Shown one piece after another: positions 22,350 through 28,464 of a stretch of 28,464 nucleotides of DNA (position 1 is its first letter; the number at the start of each line of letters is the position of its first letter). Under the pieces are notes generated by a model, which ran no database searches, was not told the origin of the DNA, and saw only the letters and a program-made list of their open reading frames with translations. The position numbers and the translations under genes were made by a program. Source of the DNA: a virus; the IMG/VR virus record IMGVR_UViG_3300021959_000292, positions 1 through 28,464 of that record; one strand, 5' to 3'.

Positions 22350-23291
22350 TTAGTTTGATACGGCGCTTGCATCATCATTGATCATGGTAAGTTTGAAAGC
22401 CGTTTCAGTTGCACTGAGATCAGCCAATCCGTAAAATGTGACCGTACGCTCAACACGTCCAAATGATGTTACATCATCACTGTATTCTGTGATTTTGGCA
22501 TTACGCAAAAGAAATGTCATTGAATCGGCACCCGCTGTGAATGTCAAAGTTACATCACTTTGAGTGCCCGCAAGTTGTGCCGTATAAAGATTGTTATCCT
22601 CAAGATCAAGCGTTGCGGTTATAGTCACCTCACGCACATCACTGATTTGCGGTTGCCCTGTGAGCTTTGATCCAAGGTTATTGATACGCTCAAGTTTGTT
22701 GTCGATGGTAAATTCAAAGGATCGTACAGTGTAATTTACGCTATTGAATGACATCGTACCCGCTTGATGATGGAACATTTGCGCACCATCACCAAAAGAA
22801 GGCGTGATCGCTGTTGTTCGTGTTGACGCAGTCTCAGCGATAAGTTCAAAAGATGCACTTGCCTCAGCACCGGCCTCACATGAGATCGTCATTGTGGACA
22901 CCATAACGCCCTCAAATGTTTCAACGGATCCCGTACCTCTTTGAAAGTCCATAGTCAATGAAGGTAGCACAGTTGTTGGTTCAAAAGCGTGCGTATATGG
23001 CCCCGCCCCTGTTGTTGCGGGTGTTCCACCTATTGCAGCGTTTAGAAGTTGCCCCATACCCTTATAGAATAGCGGCATTTCAAGTGATCCGCCCGCTTGC
23101 TCAAACGCATCAAATGTTGAGATAGCAAAGGCCGCATCACTTTGTGATAAATGCGTTGTGCGTTCACGCTCTTGTGATCTGCTCAATGTTACTGATGTCA
23201 CACGGTTTGATATGGTTGTTGTTACGCCTGTTCCGTATGTTGTTTCTTTTGCGTATTTGATAAAGGCCGATCGGCCAAATTGTAAAGGCAT
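22350..23291 (-). CDS. Major tail tube protein, 313 aa
   Basis: The start follows AAGGGGA by five bases. The sequence is almost entirely beta, rich in Thr, Ser and Ala (SVTLSRSQERERTTHLSQSD; VSTMTISCEAGAEASASFEL; EVTITATLDLEDNNLYTAQL), with a C-terminal strand pair ending TFYGLADLSAT. The length, composition and place before the chaperone gene fit the siphovirus tail tube protein, which polymerises around the tape measure to form the tail. Confidence 0.88.
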   Translation of the reverse strand: MPLQFGRSAFIKYAKETTYGTGVTTTISNRVTSVTLSRSQERERTTHLSQSDAAFAISTFDAFEQAGGSLEMPLFYKGMGQLLNAAIGGTPATTGAGPYTHAFEPTTVLPSLTMDFQRGTGSVETFEGVMVSTMTISCEAGAEASASFELIAETASTRTTAITPSFGDGAQMFHHQAGTMSFNSVNYTVRSFEFTIDNKLERINNLGSKLTGQPQISDVREVTITATLDLEDNNLYTAQLAGTQSDVTLTFTAGADSMTFLLRNAKITEYSDDVTSFGRVERTVTFYGLADLSATETAFKLTMINDDASAVSN

Positions 23292-23301
23292 AGTATTCCC
23301 C

Positions 23302-24066
23302 TTATGATGGTAGTTGATCGCGTACCTGTATCAAGCAGCGTATATCTATTTGTTGTAAGTTGGTTGAAACGATACGGCATACAAGGGCATAATCTGTGCC
23401 GCTTGTACCGCCTTTGGATCTTGCTCGCACAAAACCATCAATAAAACGGGTTTTTGTTTCGTCATATCGAGCCGCATCATTTGATCCGCTTGCATCAAGT
23501 GACAATACATTTACGTATTTGATCCCTTCCAATCCAAGCCTGTTATTGTATGGATTTGCACGTACATTGAAAATACCATTGACCGCAAAATATATATCAA
23601 TCTCGTCAGTGGATGCCTTTACAAATGCCGTTTGTGGTTCGCTTGATGGCGGCCTTTGTAGCGGCTGCGATACAATCAAAGCCGATGGTCTTGATAAGTC
23701 TATATACCCCGCAAGAGGTGATGTGATTGACACGTCTTGTGATAGGTCTGTTGTTTGTGTTGGGTTTTGAAAGTACACAAATAAACGATTTACGGCAAGC
23801 GTTTTTGTGCTGACCTGATCGACCTGTAAAGTTAAGGATCGTGTTGAATAGTCAGCGCCCGTCTTACGCTTGAAAGTCAGCACATCACCCGCATTGTTGC
23901 ACATAACAACATCAAACATATCAGATCGTATATTTTCCCAAAACAGATCCCAATCATTAGGGATCACGATCTCAACGTCTTTGTTTTCAGTTGCACCCGC
24001 ACCCGTTGCACTTGCATCAACCGCGATCGGCTTGCGTTGCTTAAAATCATCATCAAACCAAGTCAT
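23302..24066 (-). CDS. DUF2341-like virion protein, 254 aa
   Basis: The start at 24066 is chosen because GGGGA lies upstream and the preceding stop is one base away; a longer frame overlaps the previous gene. The N-terminus MTWFDDDFKQRKPIAVD and the following DVEIVIPNDWDLFWENIRSD and DVVMCNNAGD resemble the DUF2341 pattern (W-D-W-YR, then D-R-F-D-DG) of beta-sandwich surface domains. It lies between tail terminator and tail tube genes. It may decorate the tail or connect neck and tube; the role is inferred. Confidence 0.7.
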   Translation of the reverse strand: MTWFDDDFKQRKPIAVDASATGAGATENKDVEIVIPNDWDLFWENIRSDMFDVVMCNNAGDVLTFKRKTGADYSTRSLTLQVDQVSTKTLAVNRLFVYFQNPTQTTDLSQDVSITSPLAGYIDLSRPSALIVSQPLQRPPSSEPQTAFVKASTDEIDIYFAVNGIFNVRANPYNNRLGLEGIKYVNVLSLDASGSNDAARYDETKTRFIDGFVRARSKGGTSGTDYALVCRIVSTNLQQIDIRCLIQVRDQLPS

Positions 24067-24067
24067 A

Positions 24068-24517
24068 TTAGATCCCCGTATCGCTTTGAGAATATACCTG
24101 CATCTCAATATAACCGATCCCTATTCCTTCAATGCCATATCGATCGCCATCTTCAGCAAGAAAGGCGCATTTTATATCATCGACAATCGAAGAAAGGCCA
24201 ATTTGCCGATCTGCACAAAGGGCCTTGACCATATCCTCAACAAGATCCATTGCGTTAACTGTTCTTTCCTCAACATCGGCCCCGCCTAAAAATGCGTATA
24301 CTTCAAACGTATTTGTTATTTTATACCGGCCCAATGATTGCCCGTATTCACTAGCCGCTTGAGCAAATGAAACGCACGCAAAAGGCAAGTATGGCGGCTC
24401 AATGATTGCACCTATCTGCACACAGTCTTGCATATCGATCCCACTCTCACCGCCTGAGTAATCGACCGCGATCAACTCTTTTATTTTTTCGGTTATTTGG
24501 CGTGTTCTTGATGGCAT
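24068..24517 (-). CDS. Tail terminator / tail completion protein, 149 aa
   Basis: The start overlaps the preceding stop as TAATG, with GAGGG upstream. The order gp10-like protein, this gene, then the tail tube cluster matches the place of siphovirus tail terminator proteins (gpU-like). The sequence has the mixed alpha-beta pattern of that group (ITEKIKELIAVDY; YKITNTFEVYAFLGGADVEERTVNAMDLVEDM). Identification is mainly by synteny and size. Confidence 0.72.
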   Translation of the reverse strand: MPSRTRQITEKIKELIAVDYSGGESGIDMQDCVQIGAIIEPPYLPFACVSFAQAASEYGQSLGRYKITNTFEVYAFLGGADVEERTVNAMDLVEDMVKALCADRQIGLSSIVDDIKCAFLAEDGDRYGIEGIGIGYIEMQVYSQSDTGI

Positions 24518-24915
24518 TATTTGCCCTCATTAAGTGCTATTTTTAATAGGTTGCTCAACTCTTTTGGCGCACCTGTTTCAACTATTGTTTTTAATGCTCG
24601 CCCCATAAACAAACGCGGCCTCATGTGCTTTGTACCAAATTCAACATAATTAGCATAATTCACAGGTGCGCCGGATGTATTGCCACCCGCACGCAACAAA
24701 ACGCGGGGCCTTCCATTTTTTGTATCAAAAAGCCCTGTAATTGATGATCTCAATCGACCTGTACGCACACGCGGGTAATCCGTTGCATTTATTTTTGCTT
24801 CACGTTCAGCCTTCAAAGACAAAACTTGTAACTTTGTAAATAAAGTTTTTACGATCCTTTGATCGGCTCGCCTCATTCTATGTGAGAATTGTGCAAAGGT
24901 TAATTGTTTACTCAC
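24517..24915 (-). CDS. HK97 gp10-like head-tail joining protein, 132 aa
   Basis: The N-terminal helices are followed by the family pattern PRVRTGRLRSSI (about 48-59) and later YANYVEFGTKHMRPRLFMGRAL, the PxxTGxLxxSI and YaxyVEfGT...PRpFl signatures of HK97 gp10-like neck proteins. The start is GTG at 24915, four bases after AGGTG; no ATG fits. The stop overlaps the next gene (TAATG). Confidence 0.88.
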   Translation of the reverse strand: MSKQLTFAQFSHRMRRADQRIVKTLFTKLQVLSLKAEREAKINATDYPRVRTGRLRSSITGLFDTKNGRPRVLLRAGGNTSGAPVNYANYVEFGTKHMRPRLFMGRALKTIVETGAPKELSNLLKIALNEGK

Positions 24916-24923
24916 GGATCACC

Positions 24924-25538
24924 TCACAAAAGCTGACGTGATTCACGAAATGGAGCAAGGATCTCTTTTATCTCAGGCGGCATGTTCTTTGCACTTATTG
25001 AGATTGTTGCCGCTCTTTGTGTGATACTGTCTTTGCCTTGTGTTGCTTTGTTTCTGTGCAGTTGTGAGGCCCATACACAGATCCCATGTTCAAGATCGGC
25101 CGGTAATGTGCTATTTGCGAAACCCGCCTCACAAACTACCTTTATCGCCCTGTATCCCCTTTCAAAAATATCAGTTGCGACAATCGGATCCATAATCACA
25201 CGCCCCTCATATTGATCAAGTGTGTATTCAGTTGAATCAATAAGCGTATCAGATCCATATTGTCGATCAATGTCGCTGTGTATCGACGTGATCGACTGCA
25301 CGGGCCGCATTGGTATTTGCAAAACCTGTGGATCCTCGTATGTTGGGCCATCAAGAAAAAACTCATAGGTAGCTGACAACATACGAGGTGACGCAAGATT
25401 TTTGGGCTTACGCCAACCCATATAGCGAGCGGTTGCCGCTTCCACACGATCAAGCAAACTTTCAAGATCAGTATTGGCATTGTTGCCTGTAATCTCAGGT
25501 AAGTATTGCTTTAGTGTGGAAACGGTAACCATTGCCAT
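24924..25538 (-). CDS. Head-tail connector protein (gp6-like), 204 aa
   Basis: The N-terminus (VSTLKQYLPEITGNNANTDLESLLDRVEAATARYMGW) has the helical layout of phage DNA-packaging/head-tail adaptor proteins. The middle (YEDPQVLQIPMRPVQSITSIH; YTLDQYEGRVIM) contains the inserted strands of that family. The C-terminal part is helical again. It lies two genes after the capsid protein. An alternative ATG two codons downstream exists; no strong Shine-Dalgarno is visible, so coupling to the upstream gene is likely. Confidence 0.82.
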   Translation of the reverse strand: MAMVTVSTLKQYLPEITGNNANTDLESLLDRVEAATARYMGWRKPKNLASPRMLSATYEFFLDGPTYEDPQVLQIPMRPVQSITSIHSDIDRQYGSDTLIDSTEYTLDQYEGRVIMDPIVATDIFERGYRAIKVVCEAGFANSTLPADLEHGICVWASQLHRNKATQGKDSITQRAATISISAKNMPPEIKEILAPFRESRQLL

Positions 25539-25540
25539 TG

Positions 25541-25906
25541 TTACACGCTACGTGCAACATCAAAGACAAGAACAAACTCAACGTCAACAGTTGCACCGGC
25601 TCCGGCATGAGTCTTGACAATCTTTAGTGATTCAAGAGCATCAAAATCAAGATCGGGGCTATCGGTCAAAGTCAAACTTTCAGCCGTTCCCGCAGTTAGT
25701 GCGTCACTTGATGTGTTGCGCACTGCAAGAGATGTGCTTCCATTTGACAAAGTCAAGATAGCATAGTCTACTCCATTGGCCGCAGTCGTAGCATTTGCAA
25801 CAACCAAGACCTCAACAAGCTTGAGTTTTCGATAGATTGGCATGTATCGTGTTTCATCTGTCCCCGCTGTGGCGGCTACAAGGTGTTTTGATAGTACTTT
25901 TTGCAT
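25541..25906 (-). CDS. Probable capsid decoration or head-associated protein, 121 aa
   Basis: The start at 25906 is fixed by AAGGGGATC upstream; the longer frame overlaps the capsid gene. The product is beta-rich, high in Thr, Ala, Val and Asp (VEVLVVANATTAANG; DYAILTLSNGSTSLAV; TVDVEFVLVFDVARSV) and lacks membrane or signal segments. A small beta protein directly downstream of the major capsid gene is often a decoration or stabilisation protein, but no family is recognised. Confidence 0.68.
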   Translation of the reverse strand: MQKVLSKHLVAATAGTDETRYMPIYRKLKLVEVLVVANATTAANGVDYAILTLSNGSTSLAVRNTSSDALTAGTAESLTLTDSPDLDFDALESLKIVKTHAGAGATVDVEFVLVFDVARSV

Positions 25907-25916
25907 TGTGATCCCC

Positions 25917-27395
25917 TTAAGAAATTGCCATGTTGTAACCAAACGCAACATTTTTGGTTGCATCTAGATCAAGTGTGTCAAAAGTTGCGCGCATTGTTGC
26001 AACGATATCAGTGCCGCCAACATCAATCTTGCGATCAGTCTCCACAAGGATCCCGCGTCGTTCAAAGATTGTCCATGATGGAGCGTGTGCCATCAAAAGA
26101 CCTGTTTTGTTGGTAACAAGATTGTTATAAATACCGCTTGCGTTCATGTCAGCTGATAAGAATCGTGACATGATGATCGGCATGCCCATGATTGCAGCGA
26201 TTTGACCTGTGCGCACGGTTGCTTGTGGCCCAAATACATCAATCGTCTTTACTTCGGTGAGACTCAGAAGGTTTGCGAGTACGGCCTCAGGTGATGCAAA
26301 CAAAACAACGTCTTGCATTGCCAACTCACCCATTTGAGCTTTAAGACCCAAAAGAGCAGCAAAATTGAACGTTCCAAGATCCGCACTTGAGTTGCGGGCA
26401 AAGGCTTGTTTACGCATACCCTTGAACATTCTACGATGATCGCTTGACCCACCAAGTGAGGGGCTACCAGTACCCCAACGCCCACGAATATTCCAATCAG
26501 CGATCGTATCTTGATGTGTTGCACTATCATCACCATTGATTAAAGCATCTTCCATTGCATCATTAAGATCAGATACAATTTGACGTTGCAATGAAGGAAT
26601 CACTGCGATTGCACTATCCTCAGCGGCCGCGTCATCAATGATGAAACGTGAGGCAAGCCCTTTGATTGTGATGCTCTTTTGTGAGGTTGTCACGGTGCTT
26701 GCTTGATATTGTGCGGGGTTGTCGTTTTGGATACTGCCCTTAAGGTATGGGCGGCCGCCACGATTCATGCGGGGCACAATTATTGTGTTTCTATCAACGG
26801 CTTGCTTTTGAAGGTTGTCAGCAACAACGCGGGGCAATTGGCTTTGATCTTCGATGTTGTAATACAGGTTAGCGGCAAATTGATCGGGGATCCATTCAGC
26901 ACCAACGCCCGCACTATCATTGAAAGCCTTTTGTACAAGAGGTTGCATGAATCTTGGAGCTTTTTGCATATGCTTCCAAAGATTAAGATCGCTCTTTGGT
27001 GTATGCGGGTTGCTCATTACCATACGTGCAAGTGTACGTTCTTTGTTGATCTTGAGTAGATCGGCATGCCATTGATTGACCGGCTGATCGGTATCAAGCA
27101 AACCTTTTTGCTCAACACGTACAGTGCCACGACCCGCGATCTGTATATCTTTGTTTTGTGTTTTCCAACGGATCCCGTTTTCATTCACAAATGATTTTAG
27201 TGCATAATCGGGAGCATTGAGATGATCGTCTTTTGCAACTGGTTGTGCTGATGCCTCTTGGATCAAACGCTGTGCGCGCTTGAGATCACCAAGTTGCTTT
27301 TCAAACTGAGATAGCTTTTCAGTCGATGTTTTTTGATGAGTTTTGATCCCCTCAAGGATCGCTTTTGCCTCATTGACAAGTGTTTTATCACTCAT
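25917..27395 (-). CDS. Major capsid protein (HK97 fold), 492 aa
   Basis: The start follows AGGAG by six bases. Residues 1 to about 100 are helical and charged (TLVNEAKAILEGIKTHQKTS; LSQFEKQLGDLKRAQRL), the delta/scaffold domain of HK97-type capsid proteins that is usually cleaved by the prohead protease. The remainder has the expected pattern, including GLASRFIIDDAAAEDSAIAV and VRTGQIAAIMGMPIIMSRFL with the typical G-x-P near the end. The protease gene is immediately upstream. Confidence 0.93.
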   Translation of the reverse strand: MSDKTLVNEAKAILEGIKTHQKTSTEKLSQFEKQLGDLKRAQRLIQEASAQPVAKDDHLNAPDYALKSFVNENGIRWKTQNKDIQIAGRGTVRVEQKGLLDTDQPVNQWHADLLKINKERTLARMVMSNPHTPKSDLNLWKHMQKAPRFMQPLVQKAFNDSAGVGAEWIPDQFAANLYYNIEDQSQLPRVVADNLQKQAVDRNTIIVPRMNRGGRPYLKGSIQNDNPAQYQASTVTTSQKSITIKGLASRFIIDDAAAEDSAIAVIPSLQRQIVSDLNDAMEDALINGDDSATHQDTIADWNIRGRWGTGSPSLGGSSDHRRMFKGMRKQAFARNSSADLGTFNFAALLGLKAQMGELAMQDVVLFASPEAVLANLLSLTEVKTIDVFGPQATVRTGQIAAIMGMPIIMSRFLSADMNASGIYNNLVTNKTGLLMAHAPSWTIFERRGILVETDRKIDVGGTDIVATMRATFDTLDLDATKNVAFGYNMAIS

Positions 27396-27404
27396 GTGTT
27401 ACTC

Positions 27405-28181
27405 CTAATTGGATAAAAGAGCAGCTAAAAAATTGCGCTCTTGTGGGGTTAAAAAGTCTTTCTCTTTGTCCTTATCTTTGTCTTCATCCTCATTCATATA
27501 GCCGCGATCATCCTCATTGGGATCAACGTCTTCATTATCAGGATCGATCATGTCCTCCTCAAAGGTATCATCATCAGGATCAATGGCCGCCTCTACATCA
27601 TCGGGCATATCATGGCGTGCATATGTTACAACAACAACATCATCACGCATCTCAACATCAATGATGTGCTTGAGGTTTGATATTTTAAAAGATCGGTTTT
27701 GCATATTGTATCCTTTTGCGGCAACCGCATCACCGTTGGCGGGTATTGTCACGATTGAGATTTCTAATAATTCGGCTTTGTCAAAGTATTGCCCGCTATG
27801 ACCGTGTGCGGGGTGTGCCTTTTCAAGTGTTGATCTTGGTGTACTATTGATCGGATTAAACCCAACGCTAACCGCATTGAGAAAGCCCGCCTTTGTTTTG
27901 CGTGCAACCTCTTTGGCCTGTGGATCATCCATATCAAACTCAACATCAACCATAAGCTGACCATCGACAACATCAACAACGCCTTTACCTATGGGCAAAC
28001 TGTTGGCATTGTGATTGAGAAGGATCACGGGGTTTTGTTTGTACTTCGATAGATCCCAACCGCCTTGATTGATCACGTCACCATATCGATCCGCGTTTGC
28101 TGTGGATGCCACAAAAGACACTAGATCGCCCTTTGATGCACCTTCACGCAGTATTTCACATTGTAGGTTTCTTATATACAT
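27405..28181 (-). CDS. Prohead protease (HK97-type serine protease) with acidic tail, 258 aa
   Basis: The start at 28181 is set by AGAGG five bases upstream. Catalytic candidates in order are His57 (ILLNHNANSLPIGKG), Ser105 (FLNAVSVGFNP) and Glu140 (LLEISIVTIPAN), the HK97 prohead protease pattern. It matures the capsid by cleaving the delta domain. Residues 194-243 form an extremely acidic tail (DPDDDTFEEDM; EDEDKDKDKEKD) followed by LTPQERNFLAALL, which could act as a scaffold or capsid-docking segment. It is first in the late operon. Confidence 0.9.
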   Translation of the reverse strand: MYIRNLQCEILREGASKGDLVSFVASTANADRYGDVINQGGWDLSKYKQNPVILLNHNANSLPIGKGVVDVVDGQLMVDVEFDMDDPQAKEVARKTKAGFLNAVSVGFNPINSTPRSTLEKAHPAHGHSGQYFDKAELLEISIVTIPANGDAVAAKGYNMQNRSFKISNLKHIIDVEMRDDVVVVTYARHDMPDDVEAAIDPDDDTFEEDMIDPDNEDVDPNEDDRGYMNEDEDKDKDKEKDFLTPQERNFLAALLSN

Positions 28182-28227
28182 AAATACCTCTATATGTGTA
28201 TATACATCATTGTACACCTAATTGCAA

Positions 28228-28255
28228 TATATACAAGAATTACAAGTATTTGCAA
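28228..28255 (-). promoter_or_regulatory. Likely promoter of the late head-tail-lysis operon
   Basis: On the minus strand TTGCAA (28250-28255), 16 bp and TATATA (28228-28233) resemble the other promoters in the window, but no operator palindrome overlaps it. The leader to the protease gene is about 40 bases and has a conventional AGAGG site rather than the CAA-rich leader. Confidence 0.5.
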
Positions 28256-28261
28256 ATAATC

Positions 28262-28311
28262 GAAAAAAGATAAAAATAATGTTTGACTCATAAACCAATA
28301 TACTATATTGT
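28262..28311 (+). promoter_or_regulatory. Rightward promoter with operator (operator site 7)
   Basis: A GAAAAAAGATAAAAATAAT block like that of sites 1 and 6 precedes TTGACT (28283-28288). The operator CCAATATACTATATTGT (28295-28311) overlaps the probable -10 (TATTGT at 17-bp spacing, or TATATT at 15). It drives the partial gene at 28359. Confidence 0.68.
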
Positions 28312-28358
28312 ATTGAGGCGGGGCAATGATGCACTCATAAAACAACAGGACAATGACA

Positions 28359-28464
28359 ATGAAAAAAGGCGATAAGGTTTACATTACAAAGGGTAAAGGC
28401 ATTTACAAAAAAACCACTATGAATATAGTGTATCAGGTATCTAGTGAAGGTATTTATGTGAAAT
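28359..28464 (+). CDS. Start of a small KOW/SH3-like protein (partial)
   Basis: A tandem ATGACAATG start follows ACAACAGGACA; the second ATG (28359) has the standard eight-base spacing to AGGA. The 35 visible residues (KKGDKVYITKGKGIYKK; VYQVSSEGIYVK) look like a small beta-barrel with a GDKV opening typical of KOW/SH3-like proteins. The frame runs off the window. It is controlled by operator site 7. Confidence 0.65.
   Translation, partial: MKKGDKVYITKGKGIYKKTTMNIVYQVSSEGIYVK

Noticed and set aside
160-28311. Operator palindromes as transposon ends or phage attachment sites
   Set aside because: They always lie at promoters in fixed relation to -35/-10 elements, with no transposase or integrase and no target duplications.
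1-28464. tRNA genes or riboswitches
   Set aside because: No cloverleaf with a T-loop GTTCRA pattern and acceptor stem was found, and intergenic gaps are too short and A+T-rich to hold a known riboswitch.

Overview
The window is a stretch of a tailed double-stranded DNA bacteriophage genome with siphovirus-type head and tail genes. It holds the large terminase, an HK97-type portal, prohead protease, major capsid protein, head-tail connectors, tail tube protein, a 755-residue tape measure protein and tail fibres. There are no tRNA or rRNA genes, and I see no integrase. The host cannot be named. Shine-Dalgarno sites (AGGA, GAGG, GGGG) and sigma70-like promoters (TTGnnn, 16-17 bp, TATATT/TAATAT) point to an ordinary Gram-negative-style transcription and translation system. 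By eye the base composition is roughly 40-45% G+C. GATC and the 8-mer GCGGCCGC are unusually frequent.

Layout. 1-426 (+): the end of one gene, a terminator, then a 69-aa gene behind an operator-bearing promoter. 469-4950 (-): a 133-aa membrane-anchored protein, a 33-aa membrane peptide, a very large portal protein ending in a Mu gpF-like domain, a C5-cytosine methyltransferase and a 134-aa orphan. 5046-7007 (-): a 97-aa protein, a beta-class amino-methyltransferase and two small genes. 7077-10871 (-): large terminase, two HTH/winged-helix proteins, a likely small terminase, a ribbon-helix-helix protein, a conserved zinc-knuckle protein and a 41-aa gene. 11007-12490 (-): a second ribbon-helix-helix protein, an SH3-like protein and a replication initiator whose own gene contains an iteron array (probable lambda-O-like origin). 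12560-15371 (+): a DnaQ-like exonuclease followed by three tail-tip/fibre proteins. 15488-15829 (-): an orphan gene. 15942-28181 (-): the late head-tail-lysis operon, from prohead protease through capsid, connectors, tail tube, tail chaperones, tape measure and tail-tip proteins to an L,D-transpeptidase-like lysis enzyme and a holin candidate. 28359-end (+): the start of a small gene.

Two features tie the genome together. A palindromic 17-bp operator (consensus TCAATATA-G-TATATTGA) recurs at seven promoters, either filling the -35/-10 spacer or covering the -10. Transcripts from these promoters start with a similar CAA-rich leader ending in AAAGGACAA(TGACA)ATG. The promoter I assign to the late head operon lacks the operator, so the sites look like a phage-wide early or immunity regulon. 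Other points of interest are the intragenic origin with repeats maintained out of frame, a portal protein with two extra modules between portal and MuF domains, and a probable +1 frameshift in the tail chaperone.
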